This document shows positions 47,203-55,317 of a DNA stretch of 64,000 nucleotides, piece by piece. The translations under genes were made by a program, and so were the position numbers. The notes under the pieces were generated by a model. The model was not told where the DNA came from, did no database searches, and saw only the letters and a program-made list of their open reading frames with translations. The stretch spans positions 186,001 to 250,000 of the forward strand of contig CAVWSB010000006.1 of the NCBI GenBank assembly GCA_963757565.1, given 5' to 3'. The stretch comes from PALSA-894 sp963757565. Lineage in GTDB: Bacteria; Pseudomonadota; Alphaproteobacteria; Rhizobiales; Xanthobacteraceae. Every line of letters starts with the position of its first letter. Position 1 is the first letter of the stretch.

Positions 47203-47754
47203 TTATCCGCGGCCACCCGCCGCCATGATTGCGCGGGTCGATTGATCGGGGCCGAAATCTTCCGAACCCTCGATGGAGAGCAAGCCGGCAAGCCGGGTTC
47301 GCGCACGATTGACGCGGCTCTTGATCGTGCCGACGGCGCAATCGCAGATCGCCGCCGCTTCTTCGTAGGAGAACCCTGACGCGCCAACGAGAATGAGGGC
47401 CTCCCGCTGATCCTGCGGCAGCTTGGAGAGCGCGGTCCGGAATTCCTGGAATTCGAGCCGGCTATTCTGCTCCGGCTGCGATTTCAGACTTTCTGCATAG
47501 CTGCCGTCGGTGTCTTCGACTTCGCGCCGCCGCTTGCGATACTCGGAGCGGAAAAGATTGCGCAGGATCGTAAACATCCAGGCAGACATATTTGTGCCGG
47601 GTTGGAACGAGTCGATATTCGCGATCGCGCGCAACAACGTCTCCTGCACGAGATCGTCCGCACGATCGACGTTGCCGGACAGTGAAATCGCGAAGGCACG
47701 CAGGCTGGGCACGGCGCCGAGCATGGAGTCGCGAAGGGAAGGAGTTAACGTCAT
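47203..47754 (-). CDS. ecfG: General stress sigma factor EcfG
   Basis: 183-residue ECF sigma factor. Region 2 includes DDLVQETLLRAIANIDSFQ and NMSAWMFTILRNLF. Region 4 includes LSKLPQDQREALILVGASGFSYEEAAAICDCAVGTIKSRVNRARTRL. It directs RNA polymerase to GGAAC-N16/17-CGTT promoters when freed from NepR. It overlaps nepR by 4 bases (ATGA), so the pair is translated in step. Its operon has its own EcfG promoter, giving positive feedback. Confidence 0.94.
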   Translation of the reverse strand: MTLTPSLRDSMLGAVPSLRAFAISLSGNVDRADDLVQETLLRAIANIDSFQPGTNMSAWMFTILRNLFRSEYRKRRREVEDTDGSYAESLKSQPEQNSRLEFQEFRTALSKLPQDQREALILVGASGFSYEEAAAICDCAVGTIKSRVNRARTRLAGLLSIEGSEDFGPDQSTRAIMAAGGRG

Positions 47755-47975
47755 GCGACGGACCCCTTATCGTTTTCTTCCTTTTTCTCGTCGAGCTTGC
47801 GCAGCATTTCCACGAAGCGATCGGGGACGCCATCGCTTATGACGTCATCATACATCGCCCGCAACTGCTGGCCGATCTTGCTCTGGACATCGCGTCCAAG
47901 TCGCCCTTTGGGCTTGCGCTGATTGAGTTCGGTCTGCATTGCTGTGGGCTTGCCTGGTTTGTCGTCGTCGTTCAT
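47751..47975 (-). CDS. nepR: Anti-sigma factor NepR
   Basis: 74 residues. The conserved NepR core is GRDVQSKIGQQLRAMYDDVISDGVPDRFVEMLRKLDE (about 27-64), flanked by charged disordered tails, as in known NepR. It sequesters EcfG until phosphorylated PhyR titrates it. Its overlap with ecfG and divergence from phyR are the canonical alphaproteobacterial arrangement. Confidence 0.93.
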   Translation of the reverse strand: MNDDDKPGKPTAMQTELNQRKPKGRLGRDVQSKIGQQLRAMYDDVISDGVPDRFVEMLRKLDEKKEENDKGSVA

Positions 47976-48019
47976 TTGTTTCCCCGCCCGCTGCTGACCG
48001 TGCCCAGTCAGTGGGGTAT

Positions 48020-48044
48020 AACGCGACCCCCAACCCGGTGTTCC
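48020..48044 (-). promoter_or_regulatory. EcfG-type promoter of nepR-ecfG
   Basis: Minus strand GGAAC (48044-48040), 16 bases, CGTT (48023-48020): perfect match. It is back to back with the phyR promoter; the two -35 boxes are 9 bases apart and form an inverted repeat. Confidence 0.88.
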
Positions 48045-48053
48045 CGATGACCG

Positions 48054-48079
48054 GGAACTTTTTTTAATTCCTGCGCGTT
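48054..48079 (+). promoter_or_regulatory. EcfG-type promoter of phyR
   Basis: GGAAC (48054-48058), 17 bases including a T-run, CGTT (48076-48079): perfect match, 43 bases before the phyR start codon. Confidence 0.88.
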
Positions 48080-48122
48080 TACCGGCCCGTACGCCCTGGG
48101 GGCCCTTGGACGGGAGGTTTTC

Positions 48123-48926
48123 TTGCTGAAATCACAAGCTGTAGCCCAGTACCTGCCTTTTCTGCGCCGTTACGCCCGTGCTCTGACGGGCAATCAGACG
48201 TCCGGCGATGCCTACGTAAGCGCCACGCTTGAGGCATTGATCGAGGATCCTACGGTTATTGAAGAGGCCGGGGGACCTCGGGTTGCATTATATCGACTTT
48301 TCACCAAATTGTGGAATTCGGTGGGCATCAATGGCGAGAGGTCGATCGTCGAGCCCGACATGCCGGCCGATATGCGTCTGGCCGGACTGACGCCAAAGCC
48401 GCGTCAGGCGTTCCTGCTCGTCGCCCTGGAGGGATTCTCCGAGGAGGACGCCGCGCGCGTGCTCGACACCGACGTCCCCACCCTGCGATCGCTGGTCGAG
48501 GAATCCGGACGCGAGCTGGCGGCCGAGATTGCCACGGACGTGCTGATCATTGAGGACGAGACCTTCATCGCGATGGATCTGGAAACGCTGGTGGAAAGCC
48601 TCGGCCACAGGGTGCTGGGGATCGCGCGGACTCATACCGAGGCCGTGGCGCTGGCACGAACCAAACCGCCCGGCCTTATCCTCGCCGACATCCAGCTTGC
48701 TGATGGCAGCTCGGGCCTCGACGCGGTCAACGAACTGCTCAAGTCGTTCGAGGTGCCGGTGATCTTCATCACCGCTTATCCGGAACAATTCCTCACCGGC
48801 GAGCGTCCAGAGCCGGCCTTCCTGATCGCCAAGCCGTTCCAACCGGCAATGGTCTCGGCAATCGCAAGCCAGGCCCTGTTCTTCTCCCGCAACGCCCGAA
48901 CTCGGAAGAAGCAGGCAGCCCACTAA
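48123..48926 (+). CDS. phyR: General stress response regulator PhyR
   Basis: 267 residues. Residues 1-130 are a sigma-factor-like domain (LPFLRRYARALTGNQTSGDAYV, and a degenerate region 4 with QAFLLVALEGFSEEDAARVL) that mimics EcfG. Residues 138-258 are a receiver with Asp189 in LILADIQLADGS as phosphoacceptor and Lys237. When phosphorylated it binds NepR and frees EcfG. The start is TTG 48123 with GGGAGG 8 bases upstream. The HWE kinase at 50431-52042 is a plausible phosphodonor. Confidence 0.94.
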   Translation: MLKSQAVAQYLPFLRRYARALTGNQTSGDAYVSATLEALIEDPTVIEEAGGPRVALYRLFTKLWNSVGINGERSIVEPDMPADMRLAGLTPKPRQAFLLVALEGFSEEDAARVLDTDVPTLRSLVEESGRELAAEIATDVLIIEDETFIAMDLETLVESLGHRVLGIARTHTEAVALARTKPPGLILADIQLADGSSGLDAVNELLKSFEVPVIFITAYPEQFLTGERPEPAFLIAKPFQPAMVSAIASQALFFSRNARTRKKQAAH

Positions 48927-48964
48927 TACGACGTGCTGCAAACGATCCCGTGAGGGATCATGCA

Positions 48965-49330
48965 CTAGCGCCGAACAAGTAACCCCGCCGCAAGTGCTCC
49001 AACACCGACGGCGACCGCGAGTGTAACAAGCGGTCGCTGCTCGACCTCCTTGGCTAGCCGTCGCAAAGCTTCGTTGCCGAATTCAAGCGCATCGTCGCCC
49101 ACACGCCCCGCGAGGCGCTCTGCCTCCGAGCCGGTGGCTCGCGCTCGGCTACGGAATTTTTCCGCAATGTCACCGAGTGCCGCTGCAACTGCCTCGCCGA
49201 CTCGATCCATCCCATTGGCCGCGGCACGGGACGGCACCGAGCGAGTCAAGCGCGAGAGGCGCTGCTCAAGGTCGGTGAGGAGCCGGTCGAGGTCGGCCGC
49301 ACGTGCGCGTTGTATGGCTTCCAGCCGCAT
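48965..49330 (-). CDS. DUF883/ElaB-YqjD-like membrane-anchored protein
   Basis: 121 residues: a long charged helical part (about 1-95) and one C-terminal transmembrane segment RPLVTLAVAVGVGALAAGLLVRR. This is the layout of ElaB/YqjD (DUF883) proteins, which in E. coli attach ribosomes to the membrane in stationary phase. Located inside the stress cluster, convergent with phyR and downstream of csbD behind a terminator. Confidence 0.72.
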   Translation of the reverse strand: MRLEAIQRARAADLDRLLTDLEQRLSRLTRSVPSRAAANGMDRVGEAVAAALGDIAEKFRSRARATGSEAERLAGRVGDDALEFGNEALRRLAKEVEQRPLVTLAVAVGVGALAAGLLVRR

Positions 49331-49368
49331 GGATTTGATCCTTTCGCGCAGAGCGCGTCGTCCGAATG

Positions 49369-49393
49369 AAAAAAACGGCCGACCAGAGGGCCG
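49369..49393 (-). terminator. Rho-independent terminator of csbD
   Basis: On the minus strand a 5-bp GC stem (49393-49389 with 49380-49376) with an 8-nt loop is followed by seven T residues. It lies just beyond the csbD stop at 49403. Confidence 0.65.
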
Positions 49394-49402
49394 GCGTTGT
49401 GC

Positions 49403-49603
49403 CTAGTTGATGTTGTTGAGCCAGGTGTCGATATTCTTCTCGGCTTCGTCCTTCGCGTAGCCGTACCGCTGTTGCAGGCGCCCGGCGAGTTCGGTTCGCT
49501 TGCCTTCAATCACGTGGAGGTCATCGTCCGTGAGCTTGCCCCACTTCTGCTGAAGCTGCCCCTTCAAGGTCTTCCAGTTTCCCTCCACGCGATCCCAGTT
49601 CAT
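49403..49603 (-). CDS. csbD: CsbD-family stress protein
   Basis: 66 residues with the complete CsbD pattern: MNWDRVEGNWKTLKGQ, KWGKLTDDDLHVIEGKR and LQQRYGYAKDEAEKNID. Small hydrophilic four-helix proteins of this family are classic general-stress products (sigma-B in Bacillus, EcfG in alphaproteobacteria). An EcfG-type promoter lies 41 bases upstream and a terminator follows. Confidence 0.92.
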   Translation of the reverse strand: MNWDRVEGNWKTLKGQLQQKWGKLTDDDLHVIEGKRTELAGRLQQRYGYAKDEAEKNIDTWLNNIN

Positions 49604-49643
49604 CGCTCACTCCTCTATGCCGAAGAATGCAATTCGCGCAGAC

Positions 49644-49669
49644 AACACCGCGATGGAGACGATTGTTCC
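49644..49669 (-). promoter_or_regulatory. EcfG-type promoter of csbD
   Basis: Minus strand GGAAC (49669-49665), 17 bases, TGTT (49647-49644). One departure from CGTT in the first -10 position. Confidence 0.65.
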
Positions 49670-49684
49670 GGAATTGGCATATCG

Positions 49685-49710
49685 GGAACAAGTTCCACCC
49701 ATGTTGCGTT
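49685..49710 (+). promoter_or_regulatory. EcfG-type promoter facing the response regulator
   Basis: GGAAC (49685-49689), 17 bases, CGTT (49707-49710): perfect match. The next rightward start codon is at 49898, giving a long leader of about 180 bases. Confidence 0.6.
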
Positions 49711-49897
49711 GTCAGGCACGCCACGCTCGGCCTCTTTGGCTGAGCCCCTACCCGGCTCTTGCGGGCTCCGCGTCCTGAATCCCGCCAATTGGACGCGCAG
49801 GGGTGGCTGCGATATGCCAAGCGCAACGGTTCGCAGCCGACTGACGTAATGGACGAGCGATAATCAGGCCGGACGCCAAATCCCGGCAGGAGGTTGC

Positions 49898-50263
49898 ATG
49901 GACGCGGATCGCAAGGTCTTGCTGGTCGAAGACGAGGTGCTGGTCGCCGCGCTGGCGGTCGACGCCCTGGAAGAACTTGGCTACCACGCGATCGAAGCGA
50001 CGAGCTCCAAGTCTGCGCTCGCGCTCGCTTCCGGTGAGACGCAGTTCGCGTTCGCAGTGATCGATATTGGCCTCCCCGATGGGCGCGGCGATGTGCTCGC
50101 GCTCGAGCTTCGCAAGTTGCGCGCGGATTTTCCAATCGTCATTGCCACTGGCTATGACGGCGGACACCTCGACGCGCGCCTGCGCGGACAGCCCCGCACC
50201 GCTATCCTGAGCAAGCCCTACGATATCTCGCAGCTTCAGGCCGCGATCCAGTCGATCGGGTGA
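49898..50263 (+). CDS. Single-domain response regulator
   Basis: 121 residues, receiver domain only: acidic pair ED (11-12), phosphoacceptor Asp56 in FAVIDIGLPDG, and Lys106 in ILSKPYDI. Single-domain regulators with HWE kinases act as phosphate sinks or shuttles in alphaproteobacterial stress signalling. GGCAGGAGG-type site shortly upstream. An EcfG promoter lies about 190 bases upstream, and a kinase gene follows. Confidence 0.88.
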   Translation: MDADRKVLLVEDEVLVAALAVDALEELGYHAIEATSSKSALALASGETQFAFAVIDIGLPDGRGDVLALELRKLRADFPIVIATGYDGGHLDARLRGQPRTAILSKPYDISQLQAAIQSIG

Positions 50264-50430
50264 CTTGCCGACCGCGCAAATCCTCGGAACCCCGAAGGTT
50301 TTGAGAACTTGTCATTGACCGGCCAGCGTCTGAACGCGTGTCGCATGGAGATTTTTTACTGGATAATTGCGACCGATGATCTTATCCGCCGGGCAGGCAT
50401 TTCTGCTGCAGAGAGGTGCGTGTATCTGAC

Positions 50431-52042
50431 ATGCAGGACGCCGTGCGACCCCAGCACTCGCATGAGACGGGCTCAGTCCGAGAGCCGGACGCCCGCGCGC
50501 CAGTAACTCCCGATCCAGAACTCGATTGGTGCCGCCCTGCGGGCAGGCGAAGTCGGGGTGTGGTCCTGGGACATCAAGAGCGACGCTGTCAGTTGGTCTG
50601 GCGACCTGCCGCAAATACAAGGCATCGCGCCGGGTGACTTCGACGGCACGTTCGCGTCGTTTCAAAAAAATGTTCATCCCGAAGATCGGGCCGACGTTGT
50701 TGCTGCCATTCAGGAAAGCCTGCGGACCGGCAAGCGATATCACATGCAGTACCGACTCGCGCCGCAGGACGAGAAGGAAGAGCAATGGGTCGAAGCGATG
50801 GCCTCCGTCATCGAGGAGAACGGCGTTGCGCTGCGATTGGTCGGCACCTGCCGCGACGTGACCGACCGGCAGCGACTGCTGCGCGAAATGCGCATGCGGG
50901 CGAAGCAGCAGGAAGCACTTGCTCGCTTCAGCGATAGCGCCTTGACCGAAGCCGATATGCAAAAGCTTTTCGACGATATCGCCGGGACGCTGTCCGAAAT
51001 TCTCGCTATCGAGTTTGTGAAGATTCTGGAATTGGTGCCGGGCGACGCGGAATTATTGCTGCGTGCGGGCGTCGGCTGGCGCGAAGGCGCCATCGGCAAT
51101 GCGCACGAGACGACCGGACGCCATTCACAGGCAGGTTATGCGCTCGCATCCGGTGGTCCGGTCATCGTCATCGATTTGAAATCGGAAACACGATTCGAAA
51201 TTCCGGCGCTCTTGCGCGATCACGGCATCAATAGCGGTGTGAGCGCGCCGATTGCGGGCCGTGACGGTCGCGCTTACGGGGTGCTTGGCGTGCACACCGC
51301 CCGGCGGCGGCGTTTCGGCGAGCAGGATGTGTCGTTCGTCGTGGCAACCGCTAATGTGATCGCGAGCGCGATCCAGCGCCGCCAGGCCGATCAGCGTCAC
51401 GAACTGATGATCCGGGAGTTGCGCCACCGCTCAGGCAATCTTTTTGCCCAACTGCTGGCGCTGTTCTCCCAGACCGTGCGCACGTCACGCAGTGTTGCCG
51501 ATCTGGCAGTCAAGTACGAAGCGCGCGTGCTCGCGCTCGCGAACGCTCATCGTCTCATTACCGAGGGTGGTTGGAAATCGACATCGCTAAAGGAGTTGAT
51601 GCGCGTATTGCTCGCGCCCTATATCGACCGCACGACGCTCGAAGGACCCGACGTATTCCTCGATCCTGATCCCTCCTTCGCGCTCTCGTCCGCCTTGCAT
51701 GAGCTCGCCACCAACGCCAGCAAGTACGGCAGCCTTTCAACCGCCACCGGCCAGCTCGGCATCAGTTGGAGTGTCAACCGCGGTGCGCAGGGGCTGCGCC
51801 TCGAATTGGATTGGAAGGAGCGCGGAGGCCCGCCGCCAAAACGCGGCCGGCGATCAGGCTTCGGATCTCGCCTGATCGGGATGGTTATCGAACGGCAGCT
51901 TAACGGCGAAGTCCACCGCACATTCGGCCCGCAAGGCCTTGACGCGCGTCTCATCGTGCCGCTGACACACGAGCGCTGGCCGCAGCAGGTGATGCATCCC
52001 CCGGAGCCCGGCGACCCGGCTCATTTCGGCAGGGCGAATTAG
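50431..52042 (+). pseudogene. HWE-family sensor histidine kinase (PAS-GAF-HWE), one frame break near the N-terminus
   Basis: About 535 residues. PAS domain (about 30-145, starting GAALRAGEVGVWSWDIKSD), GAF domain (about 160-310, with SAPIAGRDGRAYGVLGVH) and an HWE kinase core: RELRHRSGNLFAQLLALF holds the phospho-His, ALHELATNASKYGSLS is the N box, and LDWKERGGPPP is the W-x-E motif. The frame breaks near 50523, where an extra C separates PVTPDPEL from IGAALRAGEVG. No membrane segment, so it is a soluble sensor. Next to the PhyR hub it is a good candidate for its kinase. Confidence 0.85.
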
Positions 52043-52359
52043 CGACTGTCAGGAAAAGAAAGGTGGCCCAGGGGCTGACTCAAGCTGAGCCGCTATCTGC
52101 CTGAAATTTTTTGAAATCTATCTGCGCGCATTTGTCTTATACTCACCCGTATCACACTGCATTTTTGGCGGCGGTTCGATTCCTACTAGAGCGTCGCGCC
52201 GTCATTCTGATCGTTGCCCTGCGCTGTCCGGACCACGCGCTCTATCCCCAACTTGCCCATGCGGGCAGAACGACGCAATGCACCGAGTGCGCCAACTCAT
52301 TCAAAGTGGCGTCGTCTTCGAAGGTTCAGGCCGGATCAGCTTTCTCGCACCATGAGCTG
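52043..52359. other. Intergenic region, left edge of accessory DNA
   Basis: No gene that I can support. It contains GGTGGCCCAGGGGC at 52062-52075, resembling the 3' end of the tRNA-Phe gene at 57859 (one inserted base). An open frame through here (52111-52524, plus strand) lacks a ribosome-binding site and a recognisable sequence. Confidence 0.4.
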
Positions 52360-52590
52360 CTAGAGGCCCAAGTGCGATTCCGCGACGACGCGCTGATGCA
52401 ACGCCTCAGCATCAATTACGCCGTTGCGAGCCAGGTCGATGATGCGCGTGGCGATGATCCTGCGAGCGAGTTCGTCGCCTGCGAAGACATGGAGGTCAGC
52501 ACACGACAACTCGAAGGCGGTTGACATCGCATTGATGGCCTCCGGCTCGAACGCTGCTGATTGTTCAAGTTGCCTGAGAATGGCGACCAT
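52360..52590 (-). CDS. Conserved hypothetical small protein
   Basis: 76 residues. The pattern FEPEAINAMSTAFELSCADLHVFAGDELARRIIATRIIDLARNGVIDAEALHQRVV (quoted in parts: EPEAI-AMS-AFE, ATRIIDLARNG) is one I recognise from many Bradyrhizobium-type genomes, where short helical proteins of this type occur in several copies with no known function. ATG 52590 has AAAGGAG upstream. Confidence 0.72.
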   Translation of the reverse strand: MVAILRQLEQSAAFEPEAINAMSTAFELSCADLHVFAGDELARRIIATRIIDLARNGVIDAEALHQRVVAESHLGL

Positions 52591-52806
52591 GGGGCCGCTC
52601 CTTTGTCGCCTCGGGGCGGGAGCACCAACTGGTCTCTCAGCCACCGGCGCCTCGGGATAGGGCCGAGCCGGTGATAAGCGTAATGTACGGTATCAGACAT
52701 AAGAGTCGAGTGTGAAAAGACGCGGAGTCGTTTTCTATGGGCGGTTCCATTAGACCGGGCCGGCCTCGGATTCACCCGATGAGCGGGCTTGGAGCGTGGT
52801 CGCAAG

Positions 52807-53079
52807 CTACCTTTTACAGATGCACGCGGTCTCGGCCTTCATGTCAGCCGTGACGACGGTCCCCTTGAGGACATGCTGCTTGGCCGTGTGGTTGGTGAGC
52901 GCTTGGTCGAGCATCTGAAGCTCGCCTGCTGAGTATAACGCGGTCAGGCGTCCGGCCTCACACCGTTTCTCGATGTAGTCCCGAACGCTCGGGATAATCT
53001 CTTTGTCGCAGTCTGTTGGGCGGCCAGCGGCCATATCCGAAATTATCCCACGCCGGGAACGTGACACGTACTTAGGCAT
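52807..53079 (-). CDS. Hypothetical protein
   Basis: 90 residues from ATG 53079, or 75 from 53034. Charged N-terminus with DCDKEIIPSVRDYIEKRCEAGRLTALYSAGELQMLDQAL, apparently helical, ending in ACICKR. No family recognised. It diverges from the small gene at 53108, whose leader it abuts. Confidence 0.4.
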   Translation of the reverse strand: MPKYVSRSRRGIISDMAAGRPTDCDKEIIPSVRDYIEKRCEAGRLTALYSAGELQMLDQALTNHTAKQHVLKGTVVTADMKAETACICKR

Positions 53080-53107
53080 TGCGGCTAGGGGTTACGTAGG
53101 AGGCGAC

Positions 53108-53287
53108 ATGTACGCGATGCCAATCTATTGGCCGTTCCTTTGGAGTTCGATGTGGGTCGACGCAATCGCGACGGCGTGGAAACCAACGCATGGCAGCATC
53201 GAGGTGCGAGGCGGCGCAACCGTCACTCCGATCAATGCTGCGGTTGCCAGAGGCCTCGAAGCGCGCCTGAGATCGGCGCAAGCGTAA
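53108..53287 (+). CDS. Hypothetical small protein
   Basis: 59 residues with an aromatic N-terminus MYAMPIYWPFLWSSMWVDAIATAW and a short Ala-rich C-terminus. Support comes from an AGGAGG ribosome-binding site 6 bases before the ATG, and a near-consensus EcfG element upstream (GGAAC 53056-53060, 16 bases, CATT). No family recognised. Confidence 0.5.
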   Translation: MYAMPIYWPFLWSSMWVDAIATAWKPTHGSIEVRGGATVTPINAAVARGLEARLRSAQA

Positions 53288-53309
53288 TTCGTGAATGACT
53301 GGGACGGGT

Positions 53310-53468
53310 ATGGCGAAACAAAAGCTGATTGACTACGCGCTTCTGACGGCATTTGGAGCTTCGATCATCTTTCTGATCGCCTTGGCCATGCCTGAGCCGG
53401 AGCGACCTCATTTGGATCTCGCAGGGAACATTCAGTGGGCGCAGTTCGCATATTTGCGGAACATTTAA
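53310..53468 (+). CDS. Possible 52-residue single-span membrane protein
   Basis: ATG 53310 to TAA 53468. One hydrophobic helix (LLTAFGASIIFLIALAMP) near the N-terminus and a polar tail. It starts 23 bases after the preceding small gene, so they could be co-transcribed. Weak ribosome-binding site; coding status uncertain. Confidence 0.35.
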   Translation: MAKQKLIDYALLTAFGASIIFLIALAMPEPERPHLDLAGNIQWAQFAYLRNI

Positions 53469-54275
53469 TGAGGCCGTCGAAACCCTTTCGCGCGAATGTT
53501 TCCTGTTGCGGCGCATTTGGGTCTGTCGGCTTGACGTCGCCTGCTGCTTAATGGACTCGATCTGGTCGGCTGCTGCGCAGGAAGAAATGGCGCAGGGTCG
53601 ATGCAGCCGTTGAAGCCGTTGGCTTGATGCAGAAGATTGCCGTACGGAGCTGTGATAGTGAGGCCGGCGTGCAGGTGGCCCGGTTGACACTTTCGGTGCG
53701 CCCGTATTGTTCGCGTAGCCGATCAGATCCTCTCCCTTCACCGCATGGCGCACTCCGTCGAATGGAATCCCTACGATAGTCCGCGTCGGTGGTGCCGATC
53801 AGGTGCAAGCTTATGATGACGAAGCCGCTGTCGCTGAAATTTCAATACCCTGCCCGCCATTCTCGTCCTGGATGGCGTGGCCATCATTCATTGCATATAA
53901 CGGCGTGCCGTGCGGGCGCGTAGTCGCCGCGATCTTGTCGAGCCTGCGCTGTCGCGATGGGCCGACGCGTTTCTCGATGAGCCGGTGTGGACAGTGAACA
54001 CAGCGAGAACCGTGTGATACGTCCTCCTGTGTCCAAGAGCGCGTACTCTTAATTGCACCCTTACCGTACCCTCACGGTCACGGTTCGCCAGGGTGCACGA
54101 TGTGGACAGGAAAATCGCGAAAGTATCTGTGGTACAGCGAGAAGTAGGCGATCTACGTGGTGCTATGGAGTGCCTTGTGAAGAGGTAATGGTGCCAGGGG
54201 CCAACCCGAACTGAGCTCTGTGAAGCATTTAAATCAATGACTTAGTCTCAGCCGTACTCTTCGCTACCCAGATTC
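53469..54275. other. Gene-free stretch with possible decayed gene fragments
   Basis: About 800 bases without a convincing gene. On the minus strand near 53810-53770 a short frame reads LHLIGTTDADYRRDS, which resembles the LTLIGTTDED segment of GlpD, but the flanks do not match GlpD. The rest has broken short frames. A tRNA-like motif lies at 54189-54201 and a 21-base repeat at 54262-54282. Confidence 0.35.
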
Positions 54276-54282
54276 CTACCCA
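54262..54282 (+). repeat. Direct repeat, candidate integrase arm site (left)
   Basis: 21 bases matching 57722-57742 at 20 positions, same orientation. It lies 60 bases inside the left tRNA-like motif. Confidence 0.55.
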
Positions 54283-54611
54283 CATCGTCCAGCCGCTGGG
54301 ACACGGAGATGAGCACCTTTGTGCATCTCACGAGTAAATGTGCGGATGCGATGACATACAGCGCAAAGCAAGTCGCACTTTCGCAGTTCGTCGATCATTC
54401 GGTGTCTGGCAAACCAGACGAGCCGCGAAACCTTCACTAATTTTCCCTGAGGATCTCGATGGTCGAAATCCATGCAATACGAGGGGAAAGATCGGCCGCA
54501 ATCAGCGCATGGATTACCCTCCTTGTAAGCCGTCAAAAACACGCGATTCGCTAGCCGCTTCGGTGTGCCCTCCGGTTCGACCCAGTTGATAAGGAACGTA
54601 TCGATGTCCAC
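54276..54611 (-). CDS. HNH-endonuclease-like protein
   Basis: 111 residues. A zinc knuckle CADCG (Cys35, Cys38) is followed by YCMDFDHRDP with the central His51 of an HNH/beta-beta-alpha metal fold, and LLCAVCHRIRT with the second Cys pair (83, 86) and His87. This is the compact phage/island HNH layout. GTG start at 54611. It is at the left end of the island, transcribed leftward. It could nick or cut DNA; whether for defence or mobility is unknown. Confidence 0.75.
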   Translation of the reverse strand: MDIDTFLINWVEPEGTPKRLANRVFLTAYKEGNPCADCGRSFPSYCMDFDHRDPQGKLVKVSRLVWFARHRMIDELRKCDLLCAVCHRIRTFTREMHKGAHLRVPAAGRCG

Positions 54612-54760
54612 AAATTCTTACGCTCGAACGTGAGGCCGTAGCCACAGCCTCACACTCGAACGGGCTACTGATAGACCTTCATTTTATCACGCAAAAAACG
54701 CCGCCGCGGTGAAGCGACGGTAGTTTGGCCTGATCGCTCGGGAGGATTGAGCGGTCTGGC

Positions 54761-54952
54761 TTAGTGGGCGCGGGCAAGCGGCGTCGGTTCCGCGAAATTT
54801 CCGGCACACATCTCGCTGCAAAAGTAGAACGCGCCGTGGCGGTACGCCTCCACGTGATTGTCCACACGTAGAAACGGCTCAGAACATGAGCTGCACCTGG
54901 TGGGGCACCCTCCATTCACGAAACGCGACTTGATCGGTTGCGGTGTCGCCAT
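54761..54952 (-). CDS. Small zinc-finger protein A
   Basis: 63 residues with two knuckles: CSSC (Cys20, Cys23) and FYFCSEMC (Cys45, Cys49), like TRASH/MYM-type 'YFCSxxC' fingers. AAGGAGG lies before ATG 54952, strong support for translation. Shares the second-knuckle motif with the neighbouring protein B, which it follows on the same strand. Function unknown; metal binding is inferred from the cysteine spacing. Confidence 0.65.
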   Translation of the reverse strand: MATPQPIKSRFVNGGCPTRCSSCSEPFLRVDNHVEAYRHGAFYFCSEMCAGNFAEPTPLARAH

Positions 54953-55053
54953 GTCGGCCTCCTTCAGTTACGGAGGCTGAGCGCTCGTCGATACAGCTAT
55001 TCCGTCATGCGGGGGCCGGACGGGCGCTCAATTCCGAAACCGAGGACCTGCCG

Positions 55054-55251
55054 CTATTTTACCACGCGCTTCGGAAGCAGCTCGACAACGTCCAGGTGCC
55101 CGTCAAAGCCTTCGTGCGCGCACTTCTCAGAGCAGTAGTAGTGATCGTCATCTCCGCGAAAGCACGAACTCACGAACGCAGTCTGACAGCTTGGCAGGAA
55201 GCAGCTCGTTGGCGAGCCAGCGTCCCTATATCGCGATCGTTTGTCGGTCAT
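55054..55251 (-). CDS. Small zinc-finger protein B
   Basis: 65 residues from ATG 55251 (77 from 55287). Cysteines at 17, 22, 30, 40 and 44, with YYCSEKC matching the FYFCSEMC of protein A. GAGGAG lies upstream. Probably in one transcript with protein A, 100 bases downstream. Confidence 0.6.
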   Translation of the reverse strand: MTDKRSRYRDAGSPTSCFLPSCQTAFVSSCFRGDDDHYYCSEKCAHEGFDGHLDVVELLPKRVVK

Positions 55252-55317
55252 TCCGCGCTGGACTCCTCGTGGCGAATATGAGAACAAAACAGGTACAGGT
55301 CAAGTCGGGATTGGTCT

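Noticed and set aside
52111..52524. Plus-strand 137-residue open frame
   Set aside because: No ribosome-binding site, no family resemblance, and it overlaps a better-supported minus-strand gene at 52360-52590.
53765..53812. A second glpD pseudogene
   Set aside because: Only the short LIGTTD segment resembles GlpD; flanking translation does not follow the protein, so the match may be chance.
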